Source of the DNA: Pseudooceanicola endophyticus
GTDB lineage: Bacteria > Pseudomonadota > Alphaproteobacteria > Rhodobacterales > Rhodobacteraceae
Assembly: GCF_018760365.1 (NCBI RefSeq)
Contig: NZ_JAHIAB010000012.1
Location: forward strand, 124,001-188,000
Length of the DNA stretch: 64,000 bases
Direction of reading: 5' to 3'
Shown here: one piece after another, positions 25,273 through 33,811 of the stretch
Layout of the letters: every line of letters starts with the position of its first letter
Position numbering within the stretch: position 1 is the stretch's first letter
The notes under the pieces: generated by a model
Told to the model about the DNA's origin: nothing
What the model saw: the letters and a program-made list of their open reading frames with translations, nothing else
The model's database searches: none
Made by a program: the position numbers and the translations under genes

Positions 25273-26946
25273 CTACTGGGTCGGTTCCCCGGCCATGCGC
25301 ATCCCGGCAGCAATGCCGATGGCGCCCATTTTCAGCCCGTCGCTGTTGTCGGTGCAGCTCCAGTTGGCGGTATCCATGACATCGCCGGTGCCGCTGTAGC
25401 GGGCCTCGGCGGGATAGACGCAGAGCGGCATGGAGCGGGTCACCTTGTCGTCCGCGTCGCGTTTCACAGCCTCGATCCGCGCGGGGGCGATGCCCTGTTC
25501 AACCCAGGCCTCGAGCGCGGCGAGGGTGTTGAAGCTGTTGGGGCCCGAGCCGCCGCCGCAATGCGACATGCCCGGCACCATGAAGAGCCGCGCCGAGGCA
25601 TCAAGCGCGCCATAGCCGCCGTCGCGCCGCGCCAGGTCGTCGACAAAGCGCACCGTCCGGAACGGCGAGAGCGCGTGATCGCCCCAGCCGTGGTAGAGGA
25701 TCATCTTGCCGCCGCCCTTCAGGTAGGACAGCGTCCGGCCCAGGTCCGAGCCATTGCCCGCCTCGGTTGCCGCGACGAAGTCCTGCACCACCGCCGTCGG
25801 GATGGTGCCGTCGGCGCCGATGCCCAGCTTGCGCACGTCGTAATCGGGATCCCGCTTCACCATGTCCTGGATGATATGGTCGGAGAAGGCCCATTCCAGC
25901 GGCGCGGGCGCGTAGCCGTCATTGCCCCAGGGCTCGGCGGCGGTCACGTCGCCGGCCTTTTCCTTGCCGCCCTGGAACAGGGTGAAGCCGCCGGTCATCT
26001 CGACCGGGGCATAGCCCGGGTAGACCAGCTGGCCGTCTTCGGTATGCACGGCGGTGAAATAGGCGCGCAGCGCACCGGCCTGGGCGGGGGTCAGGCAGCT
26101 GTCGGTCTCGGCGCCGGTGCAGATCAGGCTCTCGGGGCGGAAGCTGCAGGCGGCGGGGTTCTGAATCAGCCCGTCGGTGACGCCGTCGGTGGCATCGCAA
26201 TTGGCCAGGATCGCGGCATTGATCGCCGGAAGCTTGCCGGGCAGCAGCTGGGCATCGGGGCTGGCCAGCTGGTTGATCTGGAAGTGCTGGATCTTCAGCA
26301 TCGAGGAAATGTCGCTGAACGCCGCCCCCGAGATCACGCCGTCGAAATCATCGGGGTAGCGGGTCACGGCGACCTGCGCCATGCGCCCGCCGGTCGAACA
26401 GCCGGTCAGATAGGCATGATCGGGCGCCTTGCCGTAGACCGCCCGCGCCATGTCCTTGGCCAGCCGGGTCACGGCATGGGAGGCACGGTAGTAATAGTCC
26501 GCAAGTCCCGCCTCGTTGGGGGTGCCGTCGGGGTTCAGGGCAAAGCTGGCATCCAGGATGCTGTCGGCGCTGTGGCCCAGATCGGTCATCGCCGTGACAT
26601 AGCCGGTGCTGTCGGCATAGGCCACGTCCACCGGGTTGGCCGAGACCGCGACCTTGCCGGCCAGGCCGCCGTTGCCCAGCATGGCGAAACGGCCGTTCCA
26701 GCTGTCGGGCAGGCGGATCTGGAACCCGGCGCTGCCATCGGGGGCCGTGCCGCCCGTGGTCACCAGCTGGCCGCTGACCAGACAGGCGGCGGCGCCCTGC
26801 GGGGCGGGGGCGACCTGGGAAATGGTGACGCCGGGCAGGGCGAGCGCCTCGATCGCGGAGACCGAGCAATCCATCGCGCGGGCGGCGCCCGCCGTCAGGA
26901 TCGGCACCGCGCCGAGGGTGGTCAAAAGCAGCAGGGACTTGGTCAT
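25273..26946 (-). CDS. Tannase/feruloyl esterase family alpha/beta hydrolase, secreted
   Basis: The 557-residue protein has a signal peptide (LLLLTTLGAVPILTAGAARA) and the tannase-family nucleophile GCSTGGR with S184. D423 (GWGDHALSP) and H462 (MSHCGGGSG) complete the triad. The family calcium-site sequence CDATDGVTDGLIQNPAAC is present. I start at ATG 26946, which has AGAGAG 6 nt upstream; an ATG two codons earlier is also possible. A much longer upstream frame is an artefact of the GC bias. It should cleave aromatic esters (gallate, ferulate or related) outside the cytoplasm, consistent with the nearby rhamnosidase. Confidence 0.9.
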   Translation of the reverse strand: MTKSLLLLTTLGAVPILTAGAARAMDCSVSAIEALALPGVTISQVAPAPQGAAACLVSGQLVTTGGTAPDGSAGFQIRLPDSWNGRFAMLGNGGLAGKVAVSANPVDVAYADSTGYVTAMTDLGHSADSILDASFALNPDGTPNEAGLADYYYRASHAVTRLAKDMARAVYGKAPDHAYLTGCSTGGRMAQVAVTRYPDDFDGVISGAAFSDISSMLKIQHFQINQLASPDAQLLPGKLPAINAAILANCDATDGVTDGLIQNPAACSFRPESLICTGAETDSCLTPAQAGALRAYFTAVHTEDGQLVYPGYAPVEMTGGFTLFQGGKEKAGDVTAAEPWGNDGYAPAPLEWAFSDHIIQDMVKRDPDYDVRKLGIGADGTIPTAVVQDFVAATEAGNGSDLGRTLSYLKGGGKMILYHGWGDHALSPFRTVRFVDDLARRDGGYGALDASARLFMVPGMSHCGGGSGPNSFNTLAALEAWVEQGIAPARIEAVKRDADDKVTRSMPLCVYPAEARYSGTGDVMDTANWSCTDNSDGLKMGAIGIAAGMRMAGEPTQ

Positions 26947-27421
26947 GGGCATCTCTCTGGCAGGGTCGGAAGGAACGGATACGACATGCGGTGTCCGGGC
27001 CGGCGCCGGGGGCGACGGGTCGGGGAAGATGGGGAGGTGGACCGGAATCTTGTTTGTATGAAAACAATGAGGCAGTGGCGCGGCCCTGCAAAGCAAAGGA
27101 TCTATGTCCCGGAGATCTTTTTGGGATTTGCCGAATTTTCGACCAGCACCCGGAGAGCTGCGCGGATCCGGACGGCGGGTGGAGCACTTGTGCGGTGCTT
27201 CCGGCGCGATGCGGTACAATCGTTCAAGAGCCCGGGGCCGCGCCGGCGCATGACGGGGGCGGCGCCGCCCGCGCCGGCCTCGGGAGGGCGCCATGCCCTG
27301 CCGAAATCCGGGGTCCGCTGCGCCCCCGGTCTGCCCGCCCATCGGTCGGGCAGCGTCGGGCGCTTGGTGCGCAGCCCTGCCCTGGACCGGCGGGTCGGGC
27401 TTGTGTAACGCCCTGTGGCAT
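26947..27421. other. Intergenic region between tannase and AraC genes
   Basis: This 475-bp stretch must hold the divergent promoters of the tannase-family gene and the AraC gene. A less GC-rich patch around 27040-27150 is the probable promoter zone. CTGCCCG-N9-CGGGCAG near 27340 can form a hairpin. The open frames crossing it are GC-bias shadows. Confidence 0.4.
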
Positions 27422-27457
27422 GCATCCTCGGGATGCGGGTGCCCGGTGCTTCCGGGC
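27422..27457 (+). promoter_or_regulatory. Two consecutive hairpins just before the AraC ribosome site
   Basis: GCATCC-TCG-GGATGC (27422-27436) and GCCCGG-TGCTT-CCGGGC (27441-27457) are perfect 6-bp stems placed directly before the GAGGAGG site of the AraC gene. They could influence translation or mRNA stability; this is inferred only from structure. Confidence 0.35.
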
Positions 27458-27476
27458 GGTGTGAGGAGGTCGGACA

Positions 27477-28352
27477 ATGGCCGCAACGGAACTCTCGGAA
27501 ATCCAGACGGAGCTGCGCAAATCCCGGGACAACCTGGGCTGTTCGCTGAAATCGCTGCGCCACAACCACAGCGCCCGCGCCGGAGACCTGACATTGCTGC
27601 GCAAGACCGCCTCGGGCCCGGTGCGCTCCGAGATCGCGACCCCGGCGCAGGACAGGGGGATGATCCTGGGCATGTCGCTGCTGCCCGGACACCGCCGCCG
27701 CATCCGCGAGGGCAGCCGCCGCTACGACCGGGTCTTCGACCAGGACGCGATCTATATCCGTGAATTCGACGTCGATTATGCCGCCACCGCCGAGGGGGCC
27801 TTTGATTTCCTGCTGATCGAGCTGCCGCTGCACAGCCCGCTGCGGCTGCGCCCCACCAACGAGGCGCTGGATCCGCGCCTGGGCCAGATGGCGCGCGGCC
27901 TGCTGGACTGGCTCGCGCGGCCCGCGCTTCTGGATCCGCTGGCCTCGGACGAGATCGGTGCGCGGCTGATGCTGCATCTGGAGCGCAACCATGCCATCAC
28001 CCGGCGCCTGCGCCGGCGCAGCCGGCTGTCACCGGCCCAGCTGGCCCGCGCCAAGGAGATGCTGATGTCGGTGGAATTCGAGGGGCTGCGCCTGGATGAT
28101 GTGGCGCTTGCGCTGGATCTGCCGCGCAATGCCTTCTTCCGGGGCTTCCGGGAGACCACCGGCCTGTCGCCCTACCAGTGGCTGCTGGCGGAACGGTTGG
28201 AACAGGGACGGCTGCTGCTGCGGCTGACCCAGCTGCCGCTGGTCGATATCGCGCTGGCCTGCGGCTTTGCCGATCAGAGCCATTTCACCCGCATGTTCAC
28301 CCGTGCCCAGGGGCTGAGCCCGGGCCGCTGGCGCCGGGCGGTGCAGGCCTAG
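27477..28352 (+). CDS. AraC family transcriptional regulator
   Basis: A 291-residue regulator with a variable N-terminal domain and two C-terminal HTH units at about 190-288 (LRLDDVALALDLPRNAFFRGFRETTGLSPYQWLLAERL, then PLVDIALACGFADQSHFTRMFTRAQGLSPGRWR). GAGGAGG precedes ATG 27477. It is divergent from the tannase-family gene and is its likely activator. Confidence 0.92.
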   Translation: MAATELSEIQTELRKSRDNLGCSLKSLRHNHSARAGDLTLLRKTASGPVRSEIATPAQDRGMILGMSLLPGHRRRIREGSRRYDRVFDQDAIYIREFDVDYAATAEGAFDFLLIELPLHSPLRLRPTNEALDPRLGQMARGLLDWLARPALLDPLASDEIGARLMLHLERNHAITRRLRRRSRLSPAQLARAKEMLMSVEFEGLRLDDVALALDLPRNAFFRGFRETTGLSPYQWLLAERLEQGRLLLRLTQLPLVDIALACGFADQSHFTRMFTRAQGLSPGRWRRAVQA

Positions 28353-28372
28353 CGGGTCTGCCCGGACAAAAG

Positions 28373-28401
28373 GCCCCCGGCCTGGGGGGCAGACCGGGGG
28401 C
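28373..28401. terminator. Hairpin between AraC and Dps genes
   Basis: GCCCCCGG (28373-28380) and CCGGGGGC (28394-28401) pair perfectly over a 13-nt loop. On the minus strand the stem is followed by CTTTTG. It can serve the AraC gene on the plus strand and, more distantly, the Dps gene on the minus strand. Confidence 0.55.
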
Positions 28402-28582
28402 AACGGGGGGAACCTCCCCCCGGGGATCGCGCCGGCGTCCCGGTGCGGGACCGGGGAGGGGACACCGGGCAGCGCCATCCTGCACCTTGGCCTCCGGCAG
28501 GCAGCGGACCGGGGCGGGCAGGGCAGCGGATCGCCGGCGCGATGGGTCCCCGGGCAGGCACGGGCCGGGGGACCGCAGGGGA

Positions 28583-29110
28583 TCACAGCAGCGGGGTAGA
28601 GCGCCCGGCCTCGTAGAGGAACCAGATCCGGGTTTCGGCCTCGTCGATCCAGACCTCGATCAGGCTGGTGCTGGCGACGTCTCCGGCGGCGCTGCAGATG
28701 CCGTGCACCCCGCGCAGCTCGGCCAGGAAGTGGCGGGTATCCTCCTGCAGCTCGGCCAGCATGTCGAAGGGCTCCACGTAGTCGGCCTCGTTCTCCAGCA
28801 GGCTCTTGCGGCGGGAAATGTCGCCGACCGAGCGCAGCGTCGTCCGGCCCAGCTTGCGCACCCGTTCGGCCAGCGGATCGGTCATCGCGATCAGCGCGGC
28901 GGCCTGGTCGTCCAGCATCAGGTGGTAGTCGCGGAAATGCGGACCGCTGAGATGCCAGTGGAAATTCTTCGTCTTCAGGTACAGCGTGAAGGTGTCGGCC
29001 AGCAGCCGGTTCAGCCCTGCGGCAATATCCTGGGTATCGGCGGCGGACAGGTCGCTGCGCAGGCTCAGCCGGCGTTCGGCGGCGCTGCGGATGGTCTCCT
29101 GGGTGGTCAT
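28583..29110 (-). CDS. dps: Dps family DNA starvation/stationary-phase protection protein
   Basis: The 175-residue ferritin-like protein has the Dps ferroxidase motif NFHWHLSGPHFRDYHLMLDDQ around residues 50-70 and a second helix with DISRRKSLLENE. ATG 29110 follows GCAAGGAGACCC; an in-frame start at 29272 has no ribosome site. It should form dodecamers that bind DNA and store iron. Its promoter faces the kinase gene at 29395 and includes one arm of the 13-bp inverted repeat at 29287-29336, so it may belong to the regulon of the neighbouring two-component system. Confidence 0.95.
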   Translation of the reverse strand: MTTQETIRSAAERRLSLRSDLSAADTQDIAAGLNRLLADTFTLYLKTKNFHWHLSGPHFRDYHLMLDDQAAALIAMTDPLAERVRKLGRTTLRSVGDISRRKSLLENEADYVEPFDMLAELQEDTRHFLAELRGVHGICSAAGDVASTSLIEVWIDEAETRIWFLYEAGRSTPLL

Positions 29111-29286
29111 GGCGGGTCTCCTTGCGAGGCGGAAGGGCTTTGGGATACGCCCGCGCCCCGGAGGGGTGGCCGCCGGTCCGCCGGGGCGGTCGGTGGCTCC
29201 GGAACGCGGGCGTCCGGTCGGAGAGCCGCCGCGAGAGGGGGCGACGGGTCCCGGCCTCAGTCTTCCCGACAAGGCGGCGCGGCGAA

Positions 29287-29336
29287 ATCATACGCAGGTA
29301 TGGCCCCGCTCGGGGCACCGCAAACCTGCGTATGAT
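29287..29336. promoter_or_regulatory. 13-bp inverted repeat in the dps/kinase promoter region
   Basis: ATCATACGCAGGT (29287-29299) and ACCTGCGTATGAT (29324-29336) are perfect reverse complements. The spacer holds a second inverted repeat GCCCCG-CT-CGGGGC (29303-29316), so the whole could extrude as a cruciform. Each outer arm contains CCTGCGTATGAT, also found upstream of the gene at 34129. One arm faces dps and the other the kinase gene, which suggests a divergent operator pair. Confidence 0.6.
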
Positions 29337-29394
29337 GGATCCCCGGGCGCGCCCCGGGGCAGGATGGCCCCGATCCCCGAGAAAGGAGCGCCCG

Positions 29395-30048
29395 ATGCGT
29401 CCGACCCCCGTTGCCGACATCCGCCCGCCCGTCCTGTCCGGAACCGTCCTGCCGCCGCTGACGGTCCCCGATCGCGCCGCCGAGGCCGATCACCGCATCG
29501 CCAACAGCCTGCAGATGCTCTCGGCGCTGATCACCCGGGAGCTGCGCGACCCCGGAGCGGGCGAGCGCGGCGCGCTGCTGCGCACCCAGGGGCGGATCCT
29601 GGCCATTGCCGAGATGCACCGCCTGCTGCACCATGCCGGCGCCGAGCCCGAGGCCGCCGCCTATCTGGGCCGGCTCTGCGGTGCCTTCGCCCGGCTGCTG
29701 CCCGCCCATCGGCCGCTGCGGCTGGAGGCCGAGCCGGCGCGGATGGCGCCCTCGGCCCTGACTGCCGCCGGCATCCTGGTGAGCGAGCTGGTGATGAATG
29801 CCGCCAAGCACGCCTACGACCCCCGCACCCCCGGCGAGATCGTGATCCGCCTGCGCGCCCGCCAGGGCCGCCTGCTGCGCCTGGAGGTCGAGGATCACGG
29901 GCCGCGCGCCCATCCGCCCGAAACCGGGCGCGGGCTGGGCCTGGCGCTGATCGAGGCGACCTGCCGCGAGCTGGGCGGCACGCCGGCCTGGGAGAACGCC
30001 CGCCCGGGCCTGCGTTTCGTGCTGCGGATGCCGATGATGGCACGATGA
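29395..30048 (+). CDS. Orphan HisKA_2-type sensor histidine kinase without a sensor domain
   Basis: The 217-residue protein is almost only a transmitter. The HisKA_2 phospho-acceptor box EADHRIANSLQMLSALI carries H33, and the ATP-binding domain has N-box ELVMNAAKHAYD (N135) and G-box GRGLGLALIEATCRELGG. No membrane or PAS domain fits in the short N-terminus. AAAGGAG precedes ATG 29395. Its stop overlaps the next kinase start by ATGA. It may relay phosphate to the receivers at 31661 or 32394. Confidence 0.87.
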   Translation: MRPTPVADIRPPVLSGTVLPPLTVPDRAAEADHRIANSLQMLSALITRELRDPGAGERGALLRTQGRILAIAEMHRLLHHAGAEPEAAAYLGRLCGAFARLLPAHRPLRLEAEPARMAPSALTAAGILVSELVMNAAKHAYDPRTPGEIVIRLRARQGRLLRLEVEDHGPRAHPPETGRGLGLALIEATCRELGGTPAWENARPGLRFVLRMPMMAR

Positions 30049-31664
30049 TACAAGACGGCAGGACAAGGCCGCCCTATCCTGCGCCCGCGGACAAGACGGA
30101 ACCATGGGAGCATTGGGCGGTGCGCATGCGACAGGCCAGCCGGCGGGACCAGGACCGACCGACGGCAGGGCGGAACCTGCTGTATTCGGGGGCGGCGCTG
30201 TGCCTTGCGCTCGGCATCTTCGCGCTCGACGTGATGTCGCCGCTGCAGGGCGCGGTCGCGGTGCTTTACACCATCGTCGTGGTGATCCTGGCCCGCCAGG
30301 GATCGCGGCTGCTGGTGCTGGTCGCCTGCGGGGTCTGCGTCTGCCTGGCGATCAGCGGCTACGTGATCAGCCATGGCAACGATCCGCTGGCGGGCCCGAC
30401 GATGCGGCTGGCCGTCAGCCTGGTCGCCATCGTGCTGACCGGCCTGCTCTCGGCCAGCCAGATCTCGGCGGCGCGGGCGCGGCGGGGGGCGGATGCGCGC
30501 TATGCCACGATCTTCGATGCCGCCGGCTTTCCGATCTGGGAGACCGACTGGTCCCCGGCCTACCGGCTGCTGCAGCACGATCCGGTCCCCGGCATGGAGG
30601 CGGTGCGCCAGGCGGCGGCAGGAGCGCGGGTGCGCAATGCCAACCTGCAGGCCGGGCGGCTTTTCGGCTACGACAGCGGCGCGGCGCTGATCGGCCAGAG
30701 CGTGTCGATGCATTTCGCCGCCGGGGCCGAGGCAGCGCAGGCGGCGCTGTACCGCGGGTTGCGGGCGGGCCTGTCCCCGGTCGAGGTCGAAGCCCAGTTC
30801 GTCACCCGCGCGGGCGAGACGGTGGAGGCGGTGCTGCGGGCCTCGCTGCCGCCCGACAGCCGCGACTGGTCGCGCGTCCTGGTCACCGCCATCGACGTCA
30901 CGGAACGCAACCGCGCGCAACGGCGGCTGGCGCAGTCCCATGCCGAGCTGGCCCATATCTCGCGGGTGACGACGCTGGGAGAGATCGCGGCCTCCATCGC
31001 GCACGAGGTCAACCAGCCGCTGGCCGCGGTCATCACCTATGCGAAATCGGGCCGCCGCTGGCTGGCGCGCGAGGCACCCGACGCGGCAGAGGTGCGCGAT
31101 TGCCTGGACCAGATCGCCCATAACGGCAGCCGGGCCGCCGGGGTGATCGCCGGCATTCGCGGCCTGGCGCGCAAGTCCGACCCGCAGCCGGCGCCGATCA
31201 GCCTGGAAGACGTCTTTGCCGAGACCAGCGCCATGCTGGCCCCGGAGATGCGCGCCACCGGCACCACCGTGCGCGCCAGCCTGCCCCGGGACCTGCCCCG
31301 GGTGCTGGCCGACCGGGTGCAGATCCAGCAGGTGATGATGAACCTGCTGCTGAATGCCAGCCAGGCCATGGCCGCGACCCCGCTGGGGCAGCGCCGGATC
31401 GACGTCTCGGCCTTCACCGACGGCCATTTCGTCGAAATGGTGATCCGCGATCACGGCGGCGGGCTGGGCGGGCGCGACCCCGAAGCGCTGTTCCGGCCCT
31501 TCTTCACCACCAAACCGGAGGGCATGGGCATGGGCCTGACGATCTGCCGCTCCATCCTTGAACAGCACGGCGGCACCCTGGTGGCCGAGGCCGTGCCCCA
31601 GGGCGGGCTGGCAATGCGCTTTCGCCTGCCCGAAAGCGATTCCCGCGAAGGACCCACGCCATGA
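30045..31664 (+). CDS. Membrane sensor histidine kinase (FixL/NodV-like transmitter) with PAS-like domain
   Basis: The 539-residue protein has four hydrophobic segments in the first 150 residues (LLYSGAALCLALGIFAL, GAVAVLYTIVVVILA, LLVLVACGVCVCLAI, LAVSLVAIVLTGLL). A PAS-like region follows (about 165-300, TIFDAAGFPIWETDW), then the transmitter with H320 (SIAHEVNQPLAAV), N-box MMNLLLNASQAM and GMGMGLTICRSILEQHGG. ATG 30045 overlaps the upstream stop (ATGA); ATG 30126 is an alternative. Its stop overlaps the response regulator start (ATGA), so the two form a cognate pair. Confidence 0.9.
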   Translation: MIQDGRTRPPYPAPADKTEPWEHWAVRMRQASRRDQDRPTAGRNLLYSGAALCLALGIFALDVMSPLQGAVAVLYTIVVVILARQGSRLLVLVACGVCVCLAISGYVISHGNDPLAGPTMRLAVSLVAIVLTGLLSASQISAARARRGADARYATIFDAAGFPIWETDWSPAYRLLQHDPVPGMEAVRQAAAGARVRNANLQAGRLFGYDSGAALIGQSVSMHFAAGAEAAQAALYRGLRAGLSPVEVEAQFVTRAGETVEAVLRASLPPDSRDWSRVLVTAIDVTERNRAQRRLAQSHAELAHISRVTTLGEIAASIAHEVNQPLAAVITYAKSGRRWLAREAPDAAEVRDCLDQIAHNGSRAAGVIAGIRGLARKSDPQPAPISLEDVFAETSAMLAPEMRATGTTVRASLPRDLPRVLADRVQIQQVMMNLLLNASQAMAATPLGQRRIDVSAFTDGHFVEMVIRDHGGGLGGRDPEALFRPFFTTKPEGMGMGLTICRSILEQHGGTLVAEAVPQGGLAMRFRLPESDSREGPTP

Positions 31665-32317
31665 AGACCGCCCCCTCAGAGGCCCCGCAGGGCTGCATCA
31701 GCGTGATCGACGACGACCCGGAGCTGTGCCGCTCCATCGGCAGCCTGCTGCGCGCGATGGGCTACGAGGTGCGGCTGTTCGGCTGCACCCGCGATTTCCT
31801 GGCGGCCCCGCCGCCCGGCCCGACGGGCTGCCTGCTGCTGGACATCCGCCTGTCGGGCGAGAACGGGCTGGACTTCCAGGAAGAGCTGAACGCGCTGCCC
31901 GAGGCGATGCCGGTGATCCTTATGACCGGCCATGGCGACATCCCGATGACGGTGCGGGGGATGCGGGCGGGCGCCATCGACGTGCTGCCCAAGCCCTTCG
32001 ACGAGGATCAGCTGCTGGAGGCGATCTCGGCCGCGCTGGAGGCCGATGCGGAACTGCGCGCGCAGGCGGCCCTGCTGGCCGGTCTGCAGCGCCGCTACGA
32101 CCAGCTGACGCCGCGCGAACGGCAGGTGATGGCGCTGGTCGTCACCGGGCTGATGAACAAGCAGGTCGCGGCTCATCTGGAGCTGAGCGAGATCACGGTG
32201 AAGATCCATCGCGGCAACGTCATGCGCAAGATGGCGGCGCAGTCTCTGGCCGACCTGGTGCGCATGGCCGAGCAGCTGGGCGTGCGGGACGCGACGATAA
32301 GCCGGTATAGCATCTAG
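31661..32317 (+). CDS. FixJ/NarL-type response regulator
   Basis: A 218-residue two-domain regulator. The receiver has acidic pocket DDD near the start, phospho-acceptor D61 (LLLDIRLSGENG), T in MTGHGDIPMTV and K in LPKPFDED. The C-terminal LuxR HTH reads LTPRERQVMALVVTGLMNKQVAAHLELSEITVKIHRGNVMRKM. It overlaps its kinase by ATGA. It is the best candidate protein for the CCTGCGTATGAT-type sites around it (inference). Confidence 0.93.
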   Translation: MKTAPSEAPQGCISVIDDDPELCRSIGSLLRAMGYEVRLFGCTRDFLAAPPPGPTGCLLLDIRLSGENGLDFQEELNALPEAMPVILMTGHGDIPMTVRGMRAGAIDVLPKPFDEDQLLEAISAALEADAELRAQAALLAGLQRRYDQLTPRERQVMALVVTGLMNKQVAAHLELSEITVKIHRGNVMRKMAAQSLADLVRMAEQLGVRDATISRYSI

Positions 32318-32374
32318 GTATGACTGCCGGTTTCGTGAACCGGCGTGCTAGGCTTGATCCGGGGATGTCCCCGG
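32314..32374 (+). promoter_or_regulatory. Motif-like half-site and two hairpins before the lone receiver gene
   Basis: CTAGGTATGACTG (32314-32326) partly resembles the CCTGCGTATGAT motif and overlaps the response regulator stop codon. GCCGGTT-TCGTG-AACCGGC (32326-32344) and CCGGGGA-TG-TCCCCGG (32359-32374) are perfect 7-bp stems. They may attenuate read-through into the receiver gene. Confidence 0.35.
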
Positions 32375-32393
32375 TGAAGATGGAGCGGAATTC

Positions 32394-32756
32394 GTGCAGT
32401 CCTACCTGGTGGCGATCGTGGATGACGATCCCGGCGTGCGCGGCAGCCTCCACAGCCTGCTGCGCTCGGCGGGCATGGAAGGGGTCGGCTTTGGCTCGGC
32501 CGAGGCGCTGCTGGCCTGCGAGGACCCCGGCGCGCTGGTCTGCATCCTGACGGATCTGCACATGGAGGGCATGTCCGGCCTCGACCTGCAGGTCGAGATG
32601 CGCCGCCGGCACTGGGCCCAGCCCGTGATCATGATGACCGCCTATCCCACCGCCACGGCCCGGCGCCGCGCGCTGGAGGAGGGCGCCCATGCCTTCCTGA
32701 CCAAGCCCGTCGATCCGGATTGCCTGCTGGAGGCCATCGACGCCGCCATCGGCTGA
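32394..32756 (+). CDS. Single-domain response regulator receiver
   Basis: The 120-residue protein is a bare receiver: VAIVDDDPGVRGSL, phospho-acceptor D54 (ILTDLHMEGMSGLD), MMTAY and LTKPVD. There is no output domain, so it works as a phosphate shuttle, sink or protein-binding switch. Start is GTG 32394 with GGAGCGG upstream. It follows the kinase/FixJ pair by 76 nt and probably belongs to the same relay. Confidence 0.88.
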   Translation: MQSYLVAIVDDDPGVRGSLHSLLRSAGMEGVGFGSAEALLACEDPGALVCILTDLHMEGMSGLDLQVEMRRRHWAQPVIMMTAYPTATARRRALEEGAHAFLTKPVDPDCLLEAIDAAIG

Positions 32757-32785
32757 TCCGCTCCCCCTTCCGACCGAGATGCGAA

Positions 32786-32807
32786 AAGGGCGCCTTCCGG
32801 CGCCCTT
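32786..32807. terminator. Bidirectional hairpin between receiver and hydrolase genes
   Basis: AAGGGCGCC-TTCC-GGCGCCCTT is a perfect 9-bp stem between the convergent stops at 32756 and 32828. On the minus strand it is followed by TTCGC after the terminal T-rich arm, fitting termination of the hydrolase gene. Confidence 0.7.
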
Positions 32808-32827
32808 CCTGTTGTCCGAGAGGGGGC

Positions 32828-33811
32828 TCAGGCCTGGGTGACGAAGGCCAGCAGGTCGGGGTTGGTCACATCGGCATGGGTGGTCAGCATGCCATGGGGG
32901 AACCCCGGGTAGATCTTCATCTGCGAATTGACCAGCAGCGCATGTTGCTTCACCATCGCGTCCTTGTAGGGCACCACCTGGTCGTCATCACCCTGGATCA
33001 CCAGCATCGGCACGGTGATCGCCTTCAGGTCCTCGGTCTGGTCGGTCTCCGAGAAGGCCTTGATCCCCTCGTAATGGGCCAGTGCCGCGCCCATCATGCC
33101 CTGGCGCCACCAGTTCGTGATCACCCCCTGGGAAACCTCGGCGCCGGGCCGGTTGAAGCCGTAGAAGGGCCCCGAGGCGACATCGAGGAAGAACTGCGCC
33201 CGGTTCGCCGCCAGCGCGGAACGGAAACCGTCGAAGACCGCCATCGGGGTGCCTTCGGGGTTGGCCTCGGTCTTCAGCATCAGCGGCGGCACGGCGCTGA
33301 CCAGCACGGCGGCGGCCACGCGGCCCTCGGGCTGGCCATGGCGGGCGACATAGCGCGCCACCTCGCCGCCGCCGGTCGAATGGCCGATGTGCACCGCGTT
33401 GGTCAGGTCGAGGTGATGCACCACCGCTGCCGCATCCGCGGCGTAATGGTCCATGTCGTGCCCGGTCGAGACCTGCGAGGAACGGCCATGGCCGCGCCGG
33501 TCATGGGCGACAACGCGATAGCCCTTCGACAGGAAGAACAGCATCTGCGCGTCCCAGTCATCCGCGCTCAGCGGCCAGCCGTGGTGGAACATGATCGGCT
33601 GGGCCTCCTTCGGACCCCAGTCCTTGTAGAAGATCTGGGTGCCGTCGGGGGTGGTGACATATCCGCTGGTCATGGCGGTCTCTCCGTTCTGGTTTGCGGG
33701 GATCTCGGGGGTGGCGGCCCCGGCGGGGCCGGCCAGCAGGAGCAGTCCGCTCAGGCTGGCGCTTGCGGCGACGAAATGCCGGCGCGTCAGGGGAAGGGGG
33801 TGATCTGGCAT
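32828..33811 (-). CDS. Tat-exported alpha/beta hydrolase (non-heme haloperoxidase/arylesterase-like)
   Basis: The 327-residue protein has a twin-arginine signal ([25 protein letters not shown]) followed by the haloperoxidase-type fold: [25 protein letters not shown], nucleophile S145 (GHSTGGGE), acid loop GDDDQVVP and H306 (FPHGM). Such enzymes act as esterases or perhydrolases; cofactor-free haloperoxidase activity is a side reaction. A relaxed copy of the repeated promoter motif (CCTAAGGATGAT read on the minus strand, 33894-33905) lies about 85 bp upstream. Confidence 0.9.
   Translation of the reverse strand: MPDHPLPLTRRHFVAASASLSGLLLLAGPAGAATPEIPANQNGETAMTSGYVTTPDGTQIFYKDWGPKEAQPIMFHHGWPLSADDWDAQMLFFLSKGYRVVAHDRRGHGRSSQVSTGHDMDHYAADAAAVVHHLDLTNAVHIGHSTGGGEVARYVARHGQPEGRVAAAVLVSAVPPLMLKTEANPEGTPMAVFDGFRSALAANRAQFFLDVASGPFYGFNRPGAEVSQGVITNWWRQGMMGAALAHYEGIKAFSETDQTEDLKAITVPMLVIQGDDDQVVPYKDAMVKQHALLVNSQMKIYPGFPHGMLTTHADVTNPDLLAFVTQA

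Noticed and set aside
25561-27408. 615-residue plus-strand frame opposite the tannase-family gene
   Set aside because: Antisense shadow; the minus strand shows a complete catalytic triad, signal peptide and terminator.
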